Of a stretch of 64,000 nt of DNA, positions 56,151 to 64,000 are shown piece after piece; positions within the stretch are counted from its first letter, which is position 1, and each line of letters opens with the position of its first letter. The stretch is taken from contig NZ_CP036532.1 in the NCBI RefSeq assembly GCF_004331955.1, positions 1,054,001 through 1,118,000 of the forward strand, read 5' to 3'. Origin of the DNA: Roseitalea porphyridii. Its GTDB lineage: Bacteria > Pseudomonadota > Alphaproteobacteria > Rhizobiales > Rhizobiaceae. Made by a program: the position numbers and the translations under genes. The notes under the pieces are model-generated. The model was not told the origin of the DNA, made no database searches, and saw only the letters and a list, made by a program, of their open reading frames with translations.

Positions 56151-57617
56151 GTGAGTGTAGTGTTGCGTCTTCCCGTTCCGATAGTCAGGCTGTTGTCGTC
56201 CGGCACGCCGTCGCAGTCCATGCCGCTCCTGCGCGCCCGATCCGCCGCGTTGTGGGCGACGGCGCTCGCCGCCACGAGCGCGACCGCGGGCGTGCTGCTG
56301 ACGCTCGGCGTTGCGGGACCCGCCGGGGTCCCCGCGGGAATCGCGGCTTCGCTGGCCGCGGCGTTCCTGGCGCTCGGCTCGGTCTTTCTGGGACGCGGCG
56401 CGGCGATCCCTCTTCACTCGCCCGTACCCGTGCCGCGCGACGACCGTGAAGAACCGATCGGCGCCGACAGGGAAGCGCCGCAGGGCCTGTTTGCGATCGA
56501 CGCGGACGGTCGGCTCGGCGATGCGGTCGTGTTCGGCGATCATTCGATCGCGCCACTGGCCGCCGGACAATCGCTGATCGACCGCGTCCATGTCGCCGAT
56601 CGCGTCGGTCTGCTCCGTACCCTGTCCGTGGCGCGCCAGAGTGCAACCGGCCCAATGGCAGTCGCAATCCGCTTCAACCGGCTGCCGCCGGCCGAGGGCC
56701 AGGCCTTCATTGACACCTCGATGATCGTGATGCCCGGCCGCGTCGGCGCGGCGGTCTTCGTCGCCATGGCCGTGGCGCCCACGGTCGAAGCCGAACCGGA
56801 GCCGGCACCGGGTTCCGAGCGTGATGCCGACCGGCTGGCGGTTGTCAGCCACGAACTGCGGACGCCGCTCAACGCCATCATCGGCTTTTCGGACCTGCTG
56901 CGGGGCGAGGCGGGCGGTCTCGTGCCGGTCGCGCGCCGGGGCGAATATGTCGACCTCATCCACGAGGCGGCGACGCACCTTCTGTCCGTCGTCAACACCG
57001 TGCTCGACGTCTCCAAGATTGGTGCCGGACGCTATGCGATCAGTCGCGAGAGCTTCGATCTCGGCGAAACGATACGTTCCGCCGCGACGATGCTGGCCCC
57101 ACGCGCCGCCGCCAAGGGCATCCATATCAACCTGCATCTGGAGAACGTCACGGCTCCGGCGACGGCGGACCGCCGCGCCGTCAAGCAGATCGTCATCAAC
57201 CTGCTTTCGAACGCCATCAAGTTCACGCCCGACGGTGGCTGCGTGACGATCGAGGCGGCATCTCGGCCGGACGGCGTCGTTCTGACTGTCGCCGACACGG
57301 GCATTGGTATCGCCGAGGACGAGATCGCAAAGCTCGGTCAGCCGTTCCGGCAGGTCGACAATTCCTACACCCGCCAGTGCGAGGGGACCGGGCTCGGCCT
57401 GTCGCTCGTCAAGGGTCTTGCGGGGCTGCATGGCGGCGACATGCGGATCGAGAGCGCTCCGTCGATCGGAACCCGCGTGACCATCACGCTGCCCGCCGCC
57501 GACCCGGCCCGCTGCGAGCAATCCGACGGGCGCGTCACCCCGCTGCCGGCACGCCCGGTCGCCGATGCGGACCAGAACTACGAGGAGATGATCCATGCGC
57601 CGCTACGATTTGGCTGA
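56151..57617 (+). CDS. Membrane sensor histidine kinase
   Basis: 488 residues: two or three N-terminal hydrophobic helices (about 30-80), an uncharacterised sensor region (about 105-210, PAS-like in size), then a kinase core with H-box H234 in VVSHELRTPLNAIIGFSDLL, N-box LLSNAIKFTP, G1 DTGIGIAEDE and G2 GTGLGLSLVKG. No response regulator is adjacent, so its partner is unknown. The GTG start follows GGAG. The last 23 bases overlap the peptidoglycan-binding gene, which suggests linked function. Confidence 0.9.
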   Translation: MSVVLRLPVPIVRLLSSGTPSQSMPLLRARSAALWATALAATSATAGVLLTLGVAGPAGVPAGIAASLAAAFLALGSVFLGRGAAIPLHSPVPVPRDDREEPIGADREAPQGLFAIDADGRLGDAVVFGDHSIAPLAAGQSLIDRVHVADRVGLLRTLSVARQSATGPMAVAIRFNRLPPAEGQAFIDTSMIVMPGRVGAAVFVAMAVAPTVEAEPEPAPGSERDADRLAVVSHELRTPLNAIIGFSDLLRGEAGGLVPVARRGEYVDLIHEAATHLLSVVNTVLDVSKIGAGRYAISRESFDLGETIRSAATMLAPRAAAKGIHINLHLENVTAPATADRRAVKQIVINLLSNAIKFTPDGGCVTIEAASRPDGVVLTVADTGIGIAEDEIAKLGQPFRQVDNSYTRQCEGTGLGLSLVKGLAGLHGGDMRIESAPSIGTRVTITLPAADPARCEQSDGRVTPLPARPVADADQNYEEMIHAPLRFG

Positions 57618-58515
57618 TGATGATGTCCATGACAGCGTGATCGCCGAACTGGTCGGCGGCGTATGGCGGCTTGCGCTGCGCAATCGCCGCTTGGTCCTTG
57701 GCGGTCTCGCCGCGTTGGGTGTCGTCACCTACGCCAGCGTCAACGCGCTGTTCCTCCAGGATGGCGCCCATCCCTCGGCCTTCTTCGAAACGCGCGACGT
57801 ATCGCGCGACAGGTTCGCGCTGCGGGCCGACGAGGCCGACGGCCCGGCGGCTCAGCCGTCCACGCAGGTCACCCGGATCGTATTCGACGGACAGGCTGGC
57901 GACACCGATGCGCCGGTGGCGCCGCGTCCGGAGCGCCGGCCGGTCGCCGAGACGTTGCCTGAAGCCGATCCGGTGGCCGAGACCATCATTGCGGCGCCGG
58001 CCCCGGTCGAAGAGAAGACCGACGATCCCGTCACGTCGATCCAGACGATGCTCGCATCGCTCGGTTTTTACGATTCCGAAATCGACGGCATCGTCGGCCC
58101 ACGCACGACTGCGGCGATCGAAGCCTACAAGACAAGCGTCGGCCTGCGCGGCATCGAGCTTTCGACCGACGAACTGCTCACCAGCCTGAACAACAACATG
58201 ATGGTCACGGCGGCCATTCCCCGCCCCCGGCCGGAGACCACCGAACCGGTGCCGATTCCGCAGGTGACCCCCGCACCGCAATCCGAAAGACGCATCGGCG
58301 CGGCGGCCGAAGCGCCCGTCGCCGATCCCACCGTTCTGCGGGTCCAGGCCGGGCTGAAGGCCTTCGGCAACGAGGACATCAGGGTCGACGGTGTCGCCGG
58401 CGAACGCACCCGGCTCGCCGTCCGCGAGTTCCAGTCGCTGTTCCGACTGCCCGTGAACGGCGAGATCGACGACGCGCTGGTCGAGAAGATGGTCGCCGTC
58501 GGGCTCATCGACTGA
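57595..58515 (+). CDS. Membrane-anchored peptidoglycan-binding protein
   Basis: 306 residues: short cytoplasmic start, one membrane helix (LVLGGLAALGVVTYASVNAL), a Pro/Ala-rich periplasmic linker, and two peptidoglycan-binding (PGB1) repeats: SIQTMLASLGFYDSEIDGIV near 143 and RVQAGLKAFGNEDIRVDGVA near 245. No catalytic domain. It probably tethers the membrane to the cell wall or reports on it. A GAGGAG site inside the kinase gene precedes the ATG. Confidence 0.88.
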   Translation: MRRYDLADDDVHDSVIAELVGGVWRLALRNRRLVLGGLAALGVVTYASVNALFLQDGAHPSAFFETRDVSRDRFALRADEADGPAAQPSTQVTRIVFDGQAGDTDAPVAPRPERRPVAETLPEADPVAETIIAAPAPVEEKTDDPVTSIQTMLASLGFYDSEIDGIVGPRTTAAIEAYKTSVGLRGIELSTDELLTSLNNNMMVTAAIPRPRPETTEPVPIPQVTPAPQSERRIGAAAEAPVADPTVLRVQAGLKAFGNEDIRVDGVAGERTRLAVREFQSLFRLPVNGEIDDALVEKMVAVGLID

Positions 58516-58519
58516 CGCG

Positions 58520-58882
58520 ATGGCGCCGCGCGTCACCTCCGAACTGTTCGTCGCGGTTCTGGTCCGCAACGCGCGCGCCGGTGGCGGCTTTGCCTATGTG
58601 GCGCGCCGCGGCAACGCCCAGGCGGGCGCGATCCTCGTCGCGTTTTATGCCGGCGGCGGCAGCGGCTACGATCTCTACCAGGCCGCGCCGCCGGCCCTGA
58701 GCGATGAGGATACGGGCCGGGACACGCGGCGTTTTCATCACGCGCGGACGCTGTCCGATGACGCGGAACTGCGGGCGATGATCGACAGCGAAGCGCGTTT
58801 CGATCCCGACTTCTGGCTCATCGAGATCGAGAACTGGAACGCGGACGTGGGCGAGCTTCTGCCGCTTGTCGAAGGTGACTGA
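58520..58882 (+). CDS. DUF1491 family protein
   Basis: 120 residues recognised as DUF1491 (SELFVAVLVRNARAGGGFAY, KGNAQAG-type turn as RGNAQAGAILV, FDPDFWLIEIEN). Soluble; function unknown. It starts four bases after the peptidoglycan-binding gene and is surely co-transcribed with it and the kinase. Confidence 0.85.
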   Translation: MAPRVTSELFVAVLVRNARAGGGFAYVARRGNAQAGAILVAFYAGGGSGYDLYQAAPPALSDEDTGRDTRRFHHARTLSDDAELRAMIDSEARFDPDFWLIEIENWNADVGELLPLVEGD

Positions 58883-58893
58883 ACGCCGTCGCC

Positions 58894-59763
58894 TCAGGCG
58901 GCGCCGCGTTGCCGTTCTTGCGAAGGCGGCTCGTCCTGGCTGGCGGGTTGCAGGGTCGCCAGCGACCGGATCTCGTCGAGCTGCCAGCCGCGCACCCTTT
59001 GGGCCGCTTCGCTGGACGTGACCAGCCGATAGGCTTCCCGAAAACGTTCCTCCACATCGTCGTCCGTGGCGAGATCGGGTGCGAGCCCCTTGAAGACGGA
59101 CAGGGCCTGCTTGTCGGAAAAGCCCATGAAGCGGAGCGCGAACAGGAAGTTCCGTGAGGTCGGATCGTCGCACAGGATGCGCGCGCTGGTCATCGACAGG
59201 CCCGTGCTGTCGGCGAGCGCGGTCTCAAAGAGCGGACGCGATTCAATGCCGGCAAGCGTTGCGACCTGACCGAGAACCTCGGCGTCGAGGCGCTGGGCGA
59301 TGGTGCCGCGCGGCTGGCCCGGCGTCCCGGCGGGTTCGGATGGCCGTGCCGTCTGGCGCAGTTCGAGCGCCCGGTCGATGGCGGGATCCTCAAGCGTGCG
59401 CAGGCCCGCCCTGACGGGCCCGGACAGCGCTCTGCGCCGCGCGATGGCGCGCGTGCGCGCGCCGGCGCCGTGCCGGGCGATGATGTCGAGAAGGATCTGA
59501 TCGTCGAGCACCGCAGACCGCGCGATGAAGGGTGCGGCGATCGTCTCTTCGACCTCGCAGAGGAAGTGGGCAACCTCGAGCGGCGTCGTTTCGAGCGGCG
59601 CCAGCGTCCCGGCGATCGCGCGCAGATGCTCGTCGGAGACCAGGTCGATGTTCTCGAGAAGCTGTTTCTCGAATCGGGCGCGATCCTCGGGCGAAGGCGC
59701 GCGCAGCCGAGCGAAGCGTTCGGCGTTCTGGTGCAGCATCAGGGCGATACGGTCGTTCGTCAT
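58894..59763 (-). CDS. DUF2336 family protein
   Basis: 289-residue, largely helical cytoplasmic protein of the DUF2336 family (HEAT-like helical repeats; ALMLHQNAERFARLRAPSPE, EVAHFLCEVEETIAAPFIAR, ILLDIIARHGAG). Function unknown; members occur widely in alphaproteobacteria. The ATG at 59763 follows GGAG-type sequence (CCTCCGATC on the plus strand). A CtrA-like box lies 34 bases upstream. Confidence 0.85.
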   Translation of the reverse strand: MTNDRIALMLHQNAERFARLRAPSPEDRARFEKQLLENIDLVSDEHLRAIAGTLAPLETTPLEVAHFLCEVEETIAAPFIARSAVLDDQILLDIIARHGAGARTRAIARRRALSGPVRAGLRTLEDPAIDRALELRQTARPSEPAGTPGQPRGTIAQRLDAEVLGQVATLAGIESRPLFETALADSTGLSMTSARILCDDPTSRNFLFALRFMGFSDKQALSVFKGLAPDLATDDDVEERFREAYRLVTSSEAAQRVRGWQLDEIRSLATLQPASQDEPPSQERQRGAA

Positions 59764-59786
59764 GATCGGAGGCTAGCAGCCAAGCG

Positions 59787-59805
59787 TTAGCGATGCGTTA
59801 ACCAT
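59787..59805. promoter_or_regulatory. CtrA-like box between DUF2336 and a divergent small gene
   Basis: TTAG-CGATGCG-TTAACCAT differs from TTAA-N7-TTAA by one base and contains the complete TTAACCAT half-site. It lies between two divergent starts (59763 and 59854) and could control either. Confidence 0.4.
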
Positions 59806-59853
59806 AAGCGCGCACGCTGGCGTCGTTCGGCGCAGGTCTCGAAGGGGGTGCCC

Positions 59854-60054
59854 ATGGCCGATATCGTTGCAATGTCCGCCTACCGGTCGGTCCATGACCG
59901 CCTCCGGCGCAAGCGTCAGTCCGCGCTACTGCCACTTGCCGGACCGGCGACCCTGCTTCTGTTCACCGGCGTCCGCCGCGAGCCGATCGGCACGCCGTCG
60001 GGCAAGGTTGTGGGCAAGAACCGAAAGGGTGGCGGGGCTGCCAAGGAGCGTTAG
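59854..60054 (+). CDS. Small hypothetical protein
   Basis: 66 residues (MADIVAMSAYRSVHDRLRRK ... GKVVGKNRKGGGAAKER), basic and probably soluble, with a short hydrophobic strand LLPLAGPATLLLFTGV. A GGGGG ribosome-site-like stretch lies about seven bases before the ATG. No family recognised. It converges with the DUF1254 gene, ten bases apart. Coding status is moderately supported. Confidence 0.5.
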   Translation: MADIVAMSAYRSVHDRLRRKRQSALLPLAGPATLLLFTGVRREPIGTPSGKVVGKNRKGGGAAKER

Positions 60055-60064
60055 CTCCGGATCC

Positions 60065-60616
60065 TCAAAAGCCGAGCGGCTCGCAGGCGAGTTCGTCGAC
60101 GAACCGTTCGATCACCGTGTCCCATGTCGGATCAGGCCTGAACGCGCGCACGGTCACAAATCCCGTCGGTCGCGCGGCCGGCGCGATGATCGCGTTGGTA
60201 AGTTCGGGCGGTGCGTTCTGCCGCACGAAGCGAAGCTGGCTCGCATCGACCACCGCGAGATCGAGCCGTCGACCGGCGACGAGCCGGTCGTTGGCCGAAA
60301 AGATCACGGTGCCAAGGCTGTCGTGGACGCCCACCGTCCAGAGCGGCGCCAGTCCCGGTGATCGCACGTGCAGGGCCCCGGCGCGCAGATCGTAGCGGCA
60401 GATCACGGTGACAAAGAACGGATCGGGTCCGTACGCGCCCGCGCCAAGCGCGTTCCGCTCGTCGCCGGGCCGCATCGGCTCGTGTTCCGCGATCTGCGCC
60501 GCGACACGGTTCCAAGCCGTATCGGTCGAAACGAGCGGCAAAAGGAAGATCACCACCAGATGCACGACCGCCGCGCCGACCAGTCCGACCAGGGTCGCGT
60601 AGAAGAGGCGCGTCAT
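60065..60616 (-). CDS. Short DUF1254-type membrane protein
   Basis: 183 residues with an N-terminal helix (LVGLVGAAVVHLVVIFLLP) and a beta-rich soluble domain (FFVTVICRYDLRAGALHVRS, LWTVGVHDSLGTVIFSANDR). It matches the short rhizobial proteins labelled DUF1254. The ATG at 60616 overlaps the stop of the DUF1214 gene (ATGA), so the two are translationally coupled and probably form a complex. Function unknown. Confidence 0.8.
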   Translation of the reverse strand: MTRLFYATLVGLVGAAVVHLVVIFLLPLVSTDTAWNRVAAQIAEHEPMRPGDERNALGAGAYGPDPFFVTVICRYDLRAGALHVRSPGLAPLWTVGVHDSLGTVIFSANDRLVAGRRLDLAVVDASQLRFVRQNAPPELTNAIIAPAARPTGFVTVRAFRPDPTWDTVIERFVDELACEPLGF

Positions 60617-61197
60617 GCCTGGCACTCCACCTCCTCGATCACCGGAAGCGTGACGTCGGCGAGGCCGACATTGGCGGCCACCGTCGTGTCGTAGAGCGTG
60701 AGGATCAGCCGGATGGGCCCGTCATGGCCCGGATGCAGCCAGTTGCCGGGTTGCACGTCCGGGGCGAGCATGATCCGGAAGCTTCCGTCCGGCTCTCGCA
60801 GCACGCTGCGGCTGCTCAGATGGGATGGCAGGTCCGGCCGCCCTTCGATGGTCCCGGCGCCCGGGCGCGCCATGCGAAGGGTCCAGAGCCGCGCCGCCGG
60901 CGCACGCCCGGCGATTCGGTATGCGCACGCTCCGTTCAGGATCGCCCCGTCCGTATCGCGCGTGGCAGTCAGGACGAGCCCTTCCGCCGTTCCGAGCGGA
61001 ACGTCGCTGGTACGGGCAGCGCGCGCCCGTGCGTATGGGTCCGCCCGGCCGGCGCCCGCCTGTGGAGAGCCGGTCCACTGACCGATCGTCAGCGGATCGA
61101 AGCCGGCAAAGCGCTCGGTGACATACCAGGCGCTGGCGCCGCCCAGCCCCAGAGCGAGGGCAAGCACGTAGAGGATCGTCAGGACCGTGCGAAACAT
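60613..61197 (-). CDS. Short DUF1214-type membrane protein
   Basis: 194 residues with an N-terminal helix (VLTILYVLALALGLGGASAW) and a DUF1214 domain (RIAGRAPAARLWTLRMARPG, RSVLREPDGSFRIMLAPDVQ, NWLHPGHDGPIRLILTLYD). The domain is usually C-terminal to DUF1254 in longer proteins; here the two halves are separate but overlapping genes. The ATG at 61197 precedes the membrane helix; an upstream frame to 61257 adds unconserved residues. Confidence 0.8.
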   Translation of the reverse strand: MFRTVLTILYVLALALGLGGASAWYVTERFAGFDPLTIGQWTGSPQAGAGRADPYARARAARTSDVPLGTAEGLVLTATRDTDGAILNGACAYRIAGRAPAARLWTLRMARPGAGTIEGRPDLPSHLSSRSVLREPDGSFRIMLAPDVQPGNWLHPGHDGPIRLILTLYDTTVAANVGLADVTLPVIEEVECQA

Positions 61198-61299
61198 GAT
61201 GGGGATCTTGGGCGGGTTGTCCGATCGAAGGGGCGGCCCGGGCATGAGGCCATGCACCGCACCTGGGGAGGTCGACTTGACGCGCGTTGGCGCGACCTG

Positions 61300-63462
61300 T
61301 CAACGGGTGCGGGACGCAAGCTGCTGCTGGTCGGCTGCAAGCGGTTCGGTGGCCGCCAGCTTCTCTTCGAGCGCGAACAGGAACCGGACGCTCTCCTCGG
61401 ACAGCACCAGCCGGCGCGCAAGTCCGTTCTGTGCCTCTTCCTCGGCGACCTCGACCGCCTCCTCTTCGCTCGCCGCCGGAATCGAGTCCTCGACACCGGC
61501 CAGCGGCACGAGGTCGGCGTTCGCGTGGGCGTATTCCATGATCCTCTGCCACGTCATTGCCGGAAGACGCCCGCCCGTGAGCCGGTTCGTCGGCGTGTAG
61601 TCGTCATTGCCGTACCAGACGGCTGCGGCATAGTTGCCCGTATAGCCGACGAACCAGGCATCGCGGTAAGCCTGCGTGGTGCCCGTCTTGCCGGCGACCT
61701 TGATGCCTTCGAGCGCAGCGCGACGCCCGGTCCCCCACTCGGTCACGTTCACCAGCATGCGGTTGAGCATCTCGACCTTTCCCTGCTCGAGAATGCGAGT
61801 CCCTGTCTCCGGCGCGCGGCGCCGGTCATAGATGATCTCGCCGCTCAGATCGCTGATCTGGGTGAAGGCGTGGCGCAGTCCGGCGATGCCGCCGCTGGCC
61901 AGCGACAGATAGCCGGTCGCCTGATCCATCACCGTCATGCCCGAGGTGCCCAGCACCATCGTGTGGTGGCTGATGATGTTCGACTCGACGCCCATCTTCC
62001 GCGCCATCTCGACGACCGGCGCCGTCCCGCCCAGATGGTCGCGCGTGATCCAGACCGGCACCGTGTTGATCGACCGGGCAAGCGCGGTCGCAAGCGTCAC
62101 CCGTCCTGCGAACGAGCGGTTGTAGTTCTGCGGCGACCAGCCCCGCCACGTGATCGGCCGGTCCGCGATTACCGTCTCGTCGGTCAGCCCGTGATCGATG
62201 GCCGCGGCGTAAACGTAGGTCTTGAAGGACGAACCCGCCTGCCGTTCGGCGGCGGTAGCGCGGTTGAACTGGCTGACGCCGTAGTCGCTGCCGCCCACGA
62301 GCGCGCGGACGGCGCCGTTGCGTTCGAGCACGACCATGGCGGACTGGCCGACATTGTAGTCCTGTCCATGCTTGCGCAGGAAGAACTGCACGGCCTCGTC
62401 CGCCGCCCGCTGCAGATCGGTATCGATCGTGGTGCGAACGACGACGGAGCGGGTCGGAATGCCGTTCTCGACGATGAAGCTTTTGACTTCCTCATAGGCC
62501 CAGTCGAGGAAATAGTCCGGGCTCTCGGTCGAGGCGCGCAGTACGACATCGGCCGGCTCGCGCCGTGCGCCGGTGACCTGACCTTCGGTCATGAAGTCGG
62601 CCTGGACGATGTTGGTCAGCACCTCGTTGGCGCGGCCGCGCGCGGCGGGCAGGTTGATGTGCGGCGCAAAGCGTGCCGGCGCCTTGAACAGGCCCGCCAG
62701 CATCGCCGCCTCGGCGAGCGTGACGTCGCGCACGTCCTTGTCGAAATAGAACTTGGCTGCCGCCCCGACGCCGAAAGTGCCGCCGCCCATGTAGGCGCGG
62801 TCGAGATAGAGCTTGAGGATCTCCTGCTTGCTCAGATTGGCCTCGAGCCAGAGTGCCAGGAACGCTTCCTTGACCTTGCGCTCGATCGTCCGCTCGTTCG
62901 ACAGAAACAGGTTCTTGGCGAGCTGCTGGGTGATCGTCGACCCGCCCTGGACGACCGAATTGGCGCGGACATTCTCGGTCATGGCGCGCACCAGACCCAT
63001 CGCGTCGATACCGAAATGGTCGAAGAAGCGCCGGTCCTCGGTGGCGAGCACCGCCTTGATCAGATGGTCCGGCAGATCCTCGACCGGCACGGCATCGGTG
63101 TGCAGGATCCCGCGCTGGCCGATCTCGCGGCCGTAGCGGTCGAGGAACGTAACGGCGAACTGCTCCTGATCACGCCAGTTCTGGGCGATCTCGCGCGACG
63201 AGGGGATGGCGAGCGCCAGCATGACGATCATGCCGGCCATGACGAGCGTCATCGTCTCTCCGGCGATCTCGAAGATGGCGCGGTTTAGGCCGTAGGGGCG
63301 GAACCGGCGGAAGAATATCGTGATGTCTTCCCAGGTCTGGGCGGCCTGGAAGCTTGAATCGTAGAGCGCCGAATCGATCCAGGCGTCGACTTCCAGAAGG
63401 AAAGACGACTTCTTGTGCGGGCGCTTGCCCTTCTCGTCATCGGGCAGATTCAGATCGTTCAT
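61300..63462 (-). CDS. Class A penicillin-binding protein (PBP1A-like)
   Basis: 720-residue bifunctional peptidoglycan synthase. A cytoplasmic basic start, a membrane helix (about 70-88), a glycosyltransferase 51 domain with E142 in LATEDRRFFDHFG and GGSTITQQLAKNL, and a transpeptidase domain with S411 in GSSFKTYVYA, the SIN box in LARSINTV and KTGTTQAYRDAWF. The Glu-rich C-terminal tail (ASEEEAVEVAEEEAQ) is unstructured. It polymerises and crosslinks cell wall at the inner membrane. Confidence 0.95.
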   Translation of the reverse strand: MNDLNLPDDEKGKRPHKKSSFLLEVDAWIDSALYDSSFQAAQTWEDITIFFRRFRPYGLNRAIFEIAGETMTLVMAGMIVMLALAIPSSREIAQNWRDQEQFAVTFLDRYGREIGQRGILHTDAVPVEDLPDHLIKAVLATEDRRFFDHFGIDAMGLVRAMTENVRANSVVQGGSTITQQLAKNLFLSNERTIERKVKEAFLALWLEANLSKQEILKLYLDRAYMGGGTFGVGAAAKFYFDKDVRDVTLAEAAMLAGLFKAPARFAPHINLPAARGRANEVLTNIVQADFMTEGQVTGARREPADVVLRASTESPDYFLDWAYEEVKSFIVENGIPTRSVVVRTTIDTDLQRAADEAVQFFLRKHGQDYNVGQSAMVVLERNGAVRALVGGSDYGVSQFNRATAAERQAGSSFKTYVYAAAIDHGLTDETVIADRPITWRGWSPQNYNRSFAGRVTLATALARSINTVPVWITRDHLGGTAPVVEMARKMGVESNIISHHTMVLGTSGMTVMDQATGYLSLASGGIAGLRHAFTQISDLSGEIIYDRRRAPETGTRILEQGKVEMLNRMLVNVTEWGTGRRAALEGIKVAGKTGTTQAYRDAWFVGYTGNYAAAVWYGNDDYTPTNRLTGGRLPAMTWQRIMEYAHANADLVPLAGVEDSIPAASEEEAVEVAEEEAQNGLARRLVLSEESVRFLFALEEKLAATEPLAADQQQLASRTR

Positions 63463-63571
63463 CTCGTACCGGACGCGGGCTCTTTCGGGCGCACATGCGG
63501 CGCGCTGTCATGCCGCGCGCTCCTATGTGCCGCATTTCCGGCCGTCGGGCAATCGCCGGCGCGGGTCGGCG

Positions 63572-63988
63572 TTAACGCCGTCCGGGACCATGCCGGTCCT
63601 CCGGGCCTGCGATCGCGCCCTCGTGGGCGTTGTGAATGAACTGCTGGGCGACCAGCAATCCCTTGAGCGGCCGCAGCGGCAGGATGCAGAACAGCACCAG
63701 AAGCGGCAGCGTCAGGAGGGCGTTCAGCCAGTAGGGCGCGCCGATCGCGACCTCCATCCAGACGGCAAAGGCGACCACCGGGATGCAGGCGAACGTGATC
63801 ACGAAAAAAGCCGGTCCGTCGGCCGGATCGGCGAAATCATAGTCGAGACCACAGACCTCGCACCGGTCGGCCATCGCCAGAAAGCCCGAGAAAAGACGGC
63901 CGCGCCCGCATCGCGGGCACTTGCCGACAAGGCCTGTCTGCTGCGGCTTGAGCGGCGGATAATCCTCATATGGATCGGCGTGAGCCAT
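63572..63988 (-). CDS. DUF983 zinc-ribbon membrane protein
   Basis: 138 residues: an N-terminal zinc ribbon (C24/C27 in CPRCGRGRLF and C43/C46 in CEVCGLDYD), then two membrane helices (about 60-80 and 85-105) and a basic end. It matches DUF983, whose role is unknown, though members are often near cytochrome oxidase or envelope genes. Only 12 bases of upstream sequence fall in the window. Confidence 0.87.
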   Translation of the reverse strand: MAHADPYEDYPPLKPQQTGLVGKCPRCGRGRLFSGFLAMADRCEVCGLDYDFADPADGPAFFVITFACIPVVAFAVWMEVAIGAPYWLNALLTLPLLVLFCILPLRPLKGLLVAQQFIHNAHEGAIAGPEDRHGPGRR

Positions 63989-64000
63989 GGGTCACCAAAA

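Overview
The window is high-GC (roughly 65%), densely coding DNA from an alphaproteobacterial chromosome, most likely Hyphomicrobiales (Rhizobiales). The signs are the yqeY-dnaG-rpoD order, a MucR regulator with an Asp in its zinc finger, a Brucella-type DXP reductoisomerase-like gene (DRL) beside dxs, a Rhizobium-type zinc L-asparaginase, a complete Mrp/Pha antiporter operon, and several families largely confined to this group (DUF6456, DUF5330, DUF1491, DUF2336, TIGR03808). I see no insertion sequence, prophage, integrase or CRISPR array. Family names come from reading the proteins; no database search was run.

Layout. 0.3-5.2 kb: macromolecular-synthesis block (yqeY, dnaG, rpoD). 5.2-9.1 kb: two near-duplicate Uma2-type nuclease genes flanking an AbrB/MazF-type toxin-antitoxin pair, ung and yjbQ, then a DUF5996 gene. 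9.3-16.2 kb: a DsbA-like thiol protein, smc and ppdK. 16.2-19.2 kb: small hypothetical, DUF1499 membrane protein, metallo-beta-lactamase-fold hydrolase, bioY. 19.3-26.8 kb: xanthine dehydrogenase xdhAB, then cysQ-cysD-cysNC for sulfate activation and PAP recycling. 26.9-32.3 kb: DRL and dxs (first two steps of the MEP isoprenoid route), tRNA-Pro(CGG), phosphomannomutase. 32.3-46.3 kb: mostly single genes, including DUF3750, asparaginase, a Tat-exported beta-helix protein, a HerA-like ATPase, an L,D-transpeptidase, a haloacid dehalogenase, a class IV aminotransferase, Fe-type superoxide dismutase, two cytochromes c, oligopeptidase B, two related small secreted proteins and msrB. 46.5-52.6 kb: mrpABCDEFG. 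52.7-55.4 kb: mucR, a small hypothetical, a free-standing DnaA domain-IV-like protein overlapping a DUF6456 gene, and sufE. 55.5-64 kb: an envelope/signalling group (DUF5330, histidine kinase overlapping a peptidoglycan-binding protein, DUF1491, DUF2336, DUF1254/DUF1214 pair, class A PBP, DUF983).

The most interesting points are: (i) DRL directly upstream of dxs, which argues that this gene and not a classical dxr supplies MEP synthesis; (ii) the mucR / DnaA-IV-like / DUF6456 neighbourhood, a candidate uncharacterised replication or cell-cycle regulatory unit; (iii) CtrA-type motifs upstream of rpoD, the DUF2336 gene and the histidine kinase; (iv) the histidine kinase to PBP1A envelope cluster; and (v) several unexplained inverted repeats in leaders (dnaG-rpoD, smc, cysQ, dxs, mrpA, and the toxin-antitoxin operator). 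Genes are tightly packed: three convergent pairs end in exactly abutting stop codons (TGATCA), and many operon partners overlap by 1-4 bases.
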